Part shown: positions 59,301-64,000 of the stretch, one piece after another
Layout of the letters: the number at the start of each line of letters is the position of its first letter
How positions within the stretch are numbered: position 1 is the first letter of the stretch
Source: Herminiimonas fonticola
Lineage (GTDB): Bacteria; Pseudomonadota; Gammaproteobacteria; Burkholderiales; Burkholderiaceae_D
DNA: 64,000 nt
Assembly: GCF_003293745.1 (NCBI RefSeq)
Contig: NZ_PTLZ01000001.1
Location: forward strand, 496,001-560,000
Direction of reading: 5' to 3'
The notes under the pieces: generated by a model
Seen by the model: the letters and a program-made list of their open reading frames with translations, nothing else
What the model was told of the DNA's origin: nothing
Database searches by the model: none
Translations under genes and position numbers: made by a program

Positions 59301-59721
59301 TGTTGTAATGCGTATCGTCTTTGCGGACCAGATGCACATACGGGGCACTGACTTGTAATTGTTCAATCACCGGTGCCAGGCGGAACAGCGATTGGATGGA
59401 CATATCGACTGTCAATGCATCGAATCCTGCAAACTTCACATCGCCTTCCGGTTCCATCATCTTGACGTCGCGCAAGGTGACGCGCATCGCGTATGGGCTG
59501 ACTTCGACCTGGCCTATCGTGGTTTGTCGATTCAGTTTTTCGGAAATGAGCTGTTCTGCCTGTGACTTGATAATGCCCGGCAGTGCAAAGTAGCCGAACA
59601 AGCCGATAAAGAGGATGAAAATCACCAGTCCGATAGCCGTTCGTCTGAAAACCGGTTTGCCGGAAAGTTGACGTAGAGATTGGGGCAGCTGCTGGAGGGA
59701 TTTTTGCATGAGAGTCAGCAT
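56305..59721 (-). CDS. DUF748/AsmA-like envelope protein with C-terminal OmpA-like region
   Basis: An 1138-aa protein. One N-terminal membrane helix (residues ~27-50, AIGLVIFILFIGLFGYFAL) anchors a very long periplasmic part. Repeated AsmA-like segments are visible: QTTIGQVEVSPYAMRVTLRDV near the start, and INLQDISVVNTGG and INLPIGGSLDDPQF later. A Pro/Ala/Thr-rich low-complexity linker lies near residues 350-410. The last ~200 residues look OmpA-like (LEFDAGRARINDASETKLK and ILVDRPALKLEITGRTDPETDREG). AsmA-like proteins bridge the membranes for lipid transport. Two start codons (59721 and 59709) are possible. Confidence 0.8.
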   Translation of the reverse strand: MLTLMQKSLQQLPQSLRQLSGKPVFRRTAIGLVIFILFIGLFGYFALPGIIKSQAEQLISEKLNRQTTIGQVEVSPYAMRVTLRDVKMMEPEGDVKFAGFDALTVDMSIQSLFRLAPVIEQLQVSAPYVHLVRKDDTHYNIDDIIELINSQPPSPEPARFSVFNIEIDKGHIEFDDRPAKTLHKVTDLKIGVPFVSSLHSKIDVFVEPLLSAKVNDTPLLIKGKTLPFADPVQAVVDLNLDNLDLTTYLKYIPGTPHFKVPSAHLDLHLIANFQQAKDKAPALLLSGDIKLKSLQLNDEDNKSIVKLPELAITLKDASILSEHIAVAKLAINGLEADITRNANQQFNFENLLTPPSTATPLKTAKKSATPSPPPDIQKTAAAGSATSATAAPTATEKAPVTNEASKPKAALSFALAELDIQNAALRFADMQAAHPIQAKAENFDLSIRKIAVDTGSKTVSVDEVISNKAAFFLQQDKSRADAGKIAVAPPAGKAKADDTSAPYTIAVKKIDIDHWSAKLEDRSLKRAAVTTIEPLKLAMQDISTKAGARGKIDLQAAVNKTGKLAVSGDLGMAPLHANLVLDLKNVDIMQAQPYITDKVNILLTRADISSKGTLQIDEGKNGEMLGGFKGDFTLGNLATVDKLSTSEFLRWKSLYFGGMDVRLSPLALSIDQVALSDFFARVILDQNGRINLQDISVVNTGGVQKSVTQAEPAAAPTAITAPTGTKTAVLPTPPKTASDIPPIKIKKLTLQGGHIRYTDNFIKPNYTANLMKFGGIISGLSSDPNSSANVNLKGEVNSAPLAIDGKINPLKGDLTMDIKAAVNGMELAPLSPYSGRYIGYGIEKGKLSFDVSYKVENRVLTAQNRLVLEQLTLGDKIESPTATTLPVSFALSLLRDRNGVIDINLPIGGSLDDPQFSVGGLIVKVIVNILTKAVTAPFTLLSSMFGGGEELSMLEFDAGRARINDASETKLKSMAKILVDRPALKLEITGRTDPETDREGLKKASIDRRVRALKLKDMVGRGESADAATLTVTPQEYPALLKRVYKDADFKKPRNMVGLQKDIPVEEMENLLSTNATVSDDDLTSLANRRAQAVKDWLIGEGKVPDTRIFILGSKSGNQGAKDDAAKAKANRVDFSLK

Positions 59722-59909
59722 GAACCGAAGTGATGGTAATTGGATTCTACCAGCGGCGTCGGTGGAATGTTGCTGATCTGAATAGGCTTTTCTTTAACAA
59801 AAAGCCATTGTAGGCGTCAGGCGAATCACTGATGCCAAGCGCCGGTTTGGGGCGCCGGCACTTCAAGCTGCTGGATGCAGCTTATTCAATTTGAATTGAA
59901 TAACTCAAT

Positions 59910-60293
59910 TCAGGAATTGCCATCCTTGTTGGAAAATTGATAGACCTCTTCTGCGTCTGCGCGGGCAGCGAGCTTGCTTAAGCGCAAGTCGCGATAAACC
60001 GCAGCACGCATAATCAGCATCGCGACGACAGGCGCTGTCAGCAGCAGGAACAGTGAGATGATGATTTCATGAATCACCAGCCGTGATTGCAGCACGGTGA
60101 AGTACAACATGGACGCCAGCAGCAGACAGCCTGCGCCTAGCGTGACCGTGATCGCAGGGCCGTGTATGCGTTGATAAAAACTCGGCAGGCGCATCAAGCC
60201 CAGCGCGCCTATCAAGATGATGGCGCCGCCTAGAATCAATAGCAGCGATACCGGCAATGCAGCCCAGGCGGGCAGGCTTTCAAAGGTCTTCAT
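59910..60293 (-). CDS. Mrp/Pha-type antiporter subunit G
   Basis: A 127-aa membrane protein with three helices, typical of MnhG/PhaG: LILGGAIILIGALGLMRLPSFYQRIHGPAITVTLGAGCLLLAS is the family core. The cytoplasmic tail is charged. It is the last gene of the antiporter operon and overlaps subunit F by 4 bp. An AT-rich palindrome TGAATTGA/TCAATTCA (59892-59912) covers its stop codon. Confidence 0.9.
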   Translation of the reverse strand: MKTFESLPAWAALPVSLLLILGGAIILIGALGLMRLPSFYQRIHGPAITVTLGAGCLLLASMLYFTVLQSRLVIHEIIISLFLLLTAPVVAMLIMRAAVYRDLRLSKLAARADAEEVYQFSNKDGNS

Positions 60294-60568
60294 TCAATAA
60301 TCTCCCCGCGCATCAGGAACTTGGTCAGCGCGATGGTGGATACAAAACCGAGCAGCGCAATCAGCATCGCCGCCTCGAAATAAATCAGGCTGCCGAAGGT
60401 GATGCCCATCATCAATGCCAGCAGCATTGCGCACATCCACAAGGTGTCGAGTGCGAGTACGCGATCATGTGCAGTCGGGCCGATCAGCAAGCGCACAGTG
60501 CAAAACAGCATCGCCAGCAAGATACAGATGAAGGCGAACGCGATAGACCATTCGAGTAGCGTCGTCAT
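60290..60568 (-). CDS. Mrp/Pha-type antiporter subunit F
   Basis: A 92-aa protein with three helices and the MnhF/PhaF signature LLIGPTAHDRVLALDTL. It overlaps subunits E and G by 4 bp each, so the three are translationally coupled. It is a small structural part of the Na+(K+)/H+ antiporter complex in the inner membrane. Confidence 0.9.
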   Translation of the reverse strand: MTTLLEWSIAFAFICILLAMLFCTVRLLIGPTAHDRVLALDTLWMCAMLLALMMGITFGSLIYFEAAMLIALLGFVSTIALTKFLMRGEIIE

Positions 60569-61071
60569 GCGGTCTTCTCCTGTTCAAAGATTTCCATCAA
60601 TGGCTGTTCGTATTGCGTCTTGATGGTCTCTATCCACCATTGTTCGTCGTGCAGGTCGAATACATGCAGTGCCAGTTCATGTTTTTCCGGCAGGATTTCT
60701 ACCCACACCGTCCCCGGCGTTGAATTGATCAGGCACGATAACAGCGCCAAGCCATAAGGATTGTGCATGTCGAGCGGAATCTTGATGAACTGCGAATTCA
60801 GTTTGCTCTTGGGCGTGAACAGAATCAGCCAACTGACGTTGAAGCAGGAGCGCACGATTTCCACCAAGGCCATCGCCAACAAGCGAAACAGCTTGAAAGG
60901 TTTTGCTATGCGCGGATAAGCCATCGGTTGCAGCGGTCGCGTCAGTAAGGGTACGACGACGGCCAGGATCGCGCCTAACAGCAGATGTGCCGGCTCCAGA
61001 CTTTCATTGAGCAACAGCCAGAACAGCAGCAGTACAAGAGACATCCAGGGTGAAGGTAGCCAGCGCTTCAT
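60565..61071 (-). CDS. Mrp/Pha-type antiporter subunit E
   Basis: A 168-aa subunit. ATG 61071 (MKRWLPSPWMSLVLLLFWLLLNES) matches MnhE/PhaE and overlaps subunit D by 4 bp; the frame is open much further upstream, but only as the shadow of subunit D. The core includes INSTPGTVWVEILPEKHELALHVFD, typical of the family. Confidence 0.9.
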   Translation of the reverse strand: MKRWLPSPWMSLVLLLFWLLLNESLEPAHLLLGAILAVVVPLLTRPLQPMAYPRIAKPFKLFRLLAMALVEIVRSCFNVSWLILFTPKSKLNSQFIKIPLDMHNPYGLALLSCLINSTPGTVWVEILPEKHELALHVFDLHDEQWWIETIKTQYEQPLMEIFEQEKTA

Positions 61072-62699
61072 GGTGCAGCTCCTTCCTGATGTGCGTTCGG
61101 TACCACCGGTTCGCCAAGAACCTTGTGTACATATTGGGTAGCCTGATGCAGGTCTTTGCTGGTGCGCGCGAGATAATCGTAGATAGGTCCGGCTTGCACG
61201 GTCAATATCACGCACAATAGTAATAGCAGGCTGATCGGTGCGACTTCCGAAACATACAGGCGCGGTGGCGCGATTGCGCCGGCAGCCCAGAATGTTCGTA
61301 CGCCAAAACGCAGCATGGAAATGATGGCAGCCAAACCGGACAGCACGATCAACGCCATCAATACCCAAGCGGTTGGCGTGATGATCGTATCTATCGACTG
61401 CGGGTTGAGCAGGGCGTGGAACAGGCCGAACTTCGCAACGAAGCCGGACAAAGGCGGCAAGCCCGTGATGATCAACGCACATGCGGCAAACGCCAAACCG
61501 AGAAAAGCCAATGCGCCCGGGATGCCCACGCCGACAGTTTCTTCCGGCGTTTCTTCAATCGCGAAAGCTTCCATCGTCAGCGCCAGCATGCTGGCGCCGG
61601 GCGAACGTATGCGTTCCACCAGTTCAATCAGCAGCACGAAGGCGGCCATCGCCAGCGTCGAGCCGATCAGGTAATACAAGCCGGCGGTTACCAGCGAAGC
61701 TTGTCCATAACCAATCACCGAGAGCAGCGTGCCGGAAGAAATGATCGCGCCATACGCAGCCATGCGCCCGGGAGTTTCACTCGCCAGCATGCCGGCAGCA
61801 CCGAACACTATCGTCGCCATGCCGCCCCATAATAAGGCTTCGAAGCCAAAACCTGCAGCGGCGCTCGCATCGGAAGAAAAGGCCAGCAACCATAAACGCA
61901 AAATCACGTAAGCGCCAACCTTGGTCATCAACACCAGCATGGCAGCAACTGGCGGCGATGCGGCAGCGTAGGTGGTCGGCAGCCAGAAGCCCAGTGGCCA
62001 CATCGCGCTTTTTACGAGGAAGGCAATCGCAAGTATGGACACACCTATCTTCAATAAAATCAGATCGGTGGCAGCGATGTTCACTAGACGCACGGCCAGA
62101 TCAGCCATATTCATCGTGCCGGCGCTGGCGTAAATCAAGGCGACGCCGATCAAAAACAATAGCGATGCTGCCAGATTGACGGCGATGTATTGCATGCCCG
62201 CGCGTATGCGGGTGGTGTTGTAGCCGTGCAGTACCAGACCGTAGGACGCGGCCAGCATGACTTCAAAAAACACGAACAGATTGAACAGGTCATGCGTCAG
62301 GAAGGCACCGTTAATTCCCATCAGCAGGAACTGGAATAGCGTGTGGAAGTGCACGCCGATTTTGCTCCAGCGCAGCATGGAGAACAGCAATGCTGCAGTC
62401 GCCAATACCGCGGTCAGCAATAACATCAGCGATGCCAGTCTGTCCGCGACCAGGGCGATGCCGAACGGTGCCGACCAGTTCGCGGCCAGGTAGACGCCTA
62501 TGCCTTCGGTCCAGCGACCGCTGTCGGTCAGATAGATCAGCGCGACCGCAACACAGAGTTGCAGCAACACGGAGGCAAGATTGACGATGAACTTGAACTG
62601 ATGGCGTTTCTCGTTAATCAGGATCAGCAATGCGCCGCACAATAGCGGCAACAGCACCGGCAGAATGATCAGGTGTTGCATCCAATCCAGCTTCATCAA
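61068..62699 (-). CDS. Mrp/Pha-type antiporter subunit D
   Basis: A 543-aa, 14-helix subunit homologous to proton-pumping NuoM/NuoN. Conserved features include FFEVMLAASYGLVLHGY and the helix with Lys in FLVKSAMWPLGFWLP, the ion-translocation lysine of this superfamily. It is preceded by subunit C with a 4-bp overlap. It is one of the two large ion-conducting subunits. Confidence 0.93.
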   Translation of the reverse strand: MMKLDWMQHLIILPVLLPLLCGALLILINEKRHQFKFIVNLASVLLQLCVAVALIYLTDSGRWTEGIGVYLAANWSAPFGIALVADRLASLMLLLTAVLATAALLFSMLRWSKIGVHFHTLFQFLLMGINGAFLTHDLFNLFVFFEVMLAASYGLVLHGYNTTRIRAGMQYIAVNLAASLLFLIGVALIYASAGTMNMADLAVRLVNIAATDLILLKIGVSILAIAFLVKSAMWPLGFWLPTTYAAASPPVAAMLVLMTKVGAYVILRLWLLAFSSDASAAAGFGFEALLWGGMATIVFGAAGMLASETPGRMAAYGAIISSGTLLSVIGYGQASLVTAGLYYLIGSTLAMAAFVLLIELVERIRSPGASMLALTMEAFAIEETPEETVGVGIPGALAFLGLAFAACALIITGLPPLSGFVAKFGLFHALLNPQSIDTIITPTAWVLMALIVLSGLAAIISMLRFGVRTFWAAGAIAPPRLYVSEVAPISLLLLLCVILTVQAGPIYDYLARTSKDLHQATQYVHKVLGEPVVPNAHQEGAAP

Positions 62700-63037
62700 T
62701 CGGACTCCTCACCATCGACGTGATCGGTGCCGGTCAAGCCGCGCGAACCTATCATGACGACCAGATAAAGAGCGGTAGTCGCGAAGCCGATGACGATCGC
62801 AGTCAATACCAGCGCTTGCGGCAAGGGATCGCTGAATAGGGACGGGTCTGGCGTGCCGGTCCCCAGCGTCAGTGGTGGACGATTTACCCACAGCCTGCCC
62901 ATGATGAAGATAAACAGATTCACCGCATACGACATCAACATCAATCCGGTCAGTACCTGAAAACTACGCGGGCGCAGGATCAGCCAGATGCCTGATCCGA
63001 ACAGCACACCGATGGCGAGCGAGATAACAATTTCCAT
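62696..63037 (-). CDS. Mrp/Pha-type antiporter subunit C
   Basis: A 113-aa, three-helix protein homologous to NuoK, with SGIWLILRPRSFQVLTGLMLMSYAVNLFIF and DPLPQALVLTAIVIGFATTAL. It overlaps the AB gene by one base and subunit D by four, which keeps the A-B-C-D-E-F-G order of the complex. Confidence 0.92.
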   Translation of the reverse strand: MEIVISLAIGVLFGSGIWLILRPRSFQVLTGLMLMSYAVNLFIFIMGRLWVNRPPLTLGTGTPDPSLFSDPLPQALVLTAIVIGFATTALYLVVMIGSRGLTGTDHVDGEESD

Positions 63038-64000
63038 CAGATGACTCCTCGCTTGTTGCTTGCCGTGCTCGCTTCGCTGGCATTGCCGGCTTGCGGACGA
63101 CGACTACGTATGGATTGATGCGCCAGCGCGACCAGGATCAACATGGTGGCGCCAACCACGACCACGAACACGCCGAGATCGAAAAAGAAAGCACTAGGGA
63201 TGTGTATTTCTCCCAGTACAGGGAAGTTGACGTGCGCCGTGTGACTGGTCAGGAAAGGATAGCCAAGCACGATCGCGCCGAGGCCGGTTGCACATGCAAT
63301 GATCAGTCCGAATGACAGCCAGCGCAGCGGCCGCAGATGCAAGTGCGATTCCAGCCAGGTCGTGCCGGCCAGCATGTATTGCACGATGATCGCGACCGCA
63401 AAGATCAGACCGGCGACGAAGCCGCCACCGGGCAGATTGTGGCCGCGCATGAAAAAGTACATCACGATCATCGCCATGAATGGCAGCAGAAAGCGCAGAT
63501 ACACGCCGGGAATCATCAGGTAACCGCTATCCACCTGTTCTGCGGGGGTTTGTTGTGCAGCCGGGTCGGTGTTGTTGAGTTGCTGCTCAGGCAGCGCTAT
63601 GCTTTCCGGTGTCGGCCGGAAGCGTCGCAGCAAGGCATAGACCGTCAATGCGACGATGGCGAGCACGGTGATTTCGCCCATCGTATCGAAGCCGCGGAAA
63701 TCGACCAGCAAGACATTGACCACATTTGTGCCGCCGCCTTCCGACAAGGCGCGCAGCAGGAAGAAGTCGCCTATGCTCGCCGGTTGCGGATGCATCAGCA
63801 CGATGTAACTGACAGCGGCAATGCTCAGTCCACCGACGATAGCCAGCGCCATATCGCGTGAACGGCGCAACCAGACTGTACGCGGTATCTGCATATTCAA
63901 TTCGCGCGGCACCAGACGTCGTGGCAGCCAGCGCAAGCCGAGCAGGATCAGCACGGTGGTCACGGTTTCCACCATCAATTGTGTCAATGCCAGATCAGGT
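63037..64000 (-). CDS. Mrp/Pha-type antiporter fused subunit AB, 5' truncated by window edge
   Basis: The visible 3' part encodes the C-terminus of the A subunit (LTQLMVETVTTVLILLGLRWLP, then a MFTR-like FDTMGEITVLAIVALTVYALL) joined without a stop to an MnhB-like domain (RGHNLPGGGFVAGLIFAVAIIVQYM, near visible residues 180-205). The frame stays open to the window edge, so the TTG at 63987 is internal. An AB fusion is the PhaAB type (group 2 Mrp). The operon therefore reads AB-C-D-E-F-G. Confidence 0.92.
   Translation of the reverse strand, partial: PDLALTQLMVETVTTVLILLGLRWLPRRLVPRELNMQIPRTVWLRRSRDMALAIVGGLSIAAVSYIVLMHPQPASIGDFFLLRALSEGGGTNVVNVLLVDFRGFDTMGEITVLAIVALTVYALLRRFRPTPESIALPEQQLNNTDPAAQQTPAEQVDSGYLMIPGVYLRFLLPFMAMIVMYFFMRGHNLPGGGFVAGLIFAVAIIVQYMLAGTTWLESHLHLRPLRWLSFGLIIACATGLGAIVLGYPFLTSHTAHVNFPVLGEIHIPSAFFFDLGVFVVVVGATMLILVALAHQSIRSRRPQAGNASEASTASNKRGVI

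Noticed and set aside
60565-61482. Long form of Mrp subunit E with 137 extra N-terminal residues
   Set aside because: The extension lies entirely inside subunit D in another frame and has non-protein-like composition. The ATG at 61071 gives the canonical start and a 4-bp overlap.

Overview
The window looks like a chromosomal segment of a betaproteobacterium of the order Burkholderiales, most likely Oxalobacteraceae (Herminiimonas/Janthinobacterium-like). The basis is synteny and protein character: murA-hisGD-hisBHAFIE-hinT-tatABC, petABC-sspAB, an mla operon with mlaA inside it, and gltBD. GC is moderate and coding density is high. No rRNA, CRISPR array, prophage or complete insertion sequence was seen. 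All assignments come from reading the sequence and from family knowledge; no database search was run.

Layout. 1-6.4 kb: a 5'-truncated CPA2/Kef-type antiporter, a three-gene cassette (HAD-UbiA fusion, SMR-like flippase, GT39 glycosyltransferase) that looks like a polyprenyl-phosphate-pentose glycosylation route, and an AEC permease. 6.4-11.2 kb: uvrA, divergent from an MFS transporter and ssb. 11.2-17.4 kb: a signalling block with cheW and a chemoreceptor behind a sigma-28-type promoter, then a PAS-GGDEF-EAL protein and an HDOD-GAF protein. 17.4-18.3 kb: a RAYT (REP-associated tyrosine transposase) gene with repeated motifs. 18.3-24.6 kb: gltBD. 24.7-30.6 kb: mlaFEDACB and a YadGH-type ABC exporter. 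30.7-41.2 kb: ibaG, murA, the his operon, hinT and tatABC. In the his operon the expected hisC position is taken by a solitary beta-class DNA methyltransferase.

41.2-54.7 kb is mostly housekeeping: a DUF2461 protein, an HtrA-type protease head-to-head with a Nif3-family protein, a LuxR-type response regulator, mscL, the cytochrome bc1 genes petABC, sspAB, tRNA-Thr(TGT), an exported msrB-msrA pair, ubiX, a CGFS glutaredoxin and tex. 54.7-56.3 kb is the only clearly accessory stretch. It holds a hairpin-rich repeat module, three copies of a roughly 30-bp palindrome, the 3' remnant of a broken gene, an attC-like half-site, a HEPN-motif protein and an orphan small ORF. 56.3-64 kb carries a giant DUF748/AsmA-like envelope protein and an Mrp/Pha-type multisubunit Na+(K+)/H+ antiporter operon (AB fusion, C, D, E, F, G) that runs off the right edge.

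Functional themes are envelope maintenance (mla, murA, tat, the DUF748 protein, the lipid-sugar cassette, exported Msr), ion homeostasis (Kef, MscL, Mrp), histidine and glutamate synthesis, and c-di-GMP/chemotaxis signalling. The items most worth following up are the HAD-UbiA/SMR/GT39 cassette, the methyltransferase in place of hisC, and the repeat-bounded island at 54.8-56.3 kb with integron-like traces.
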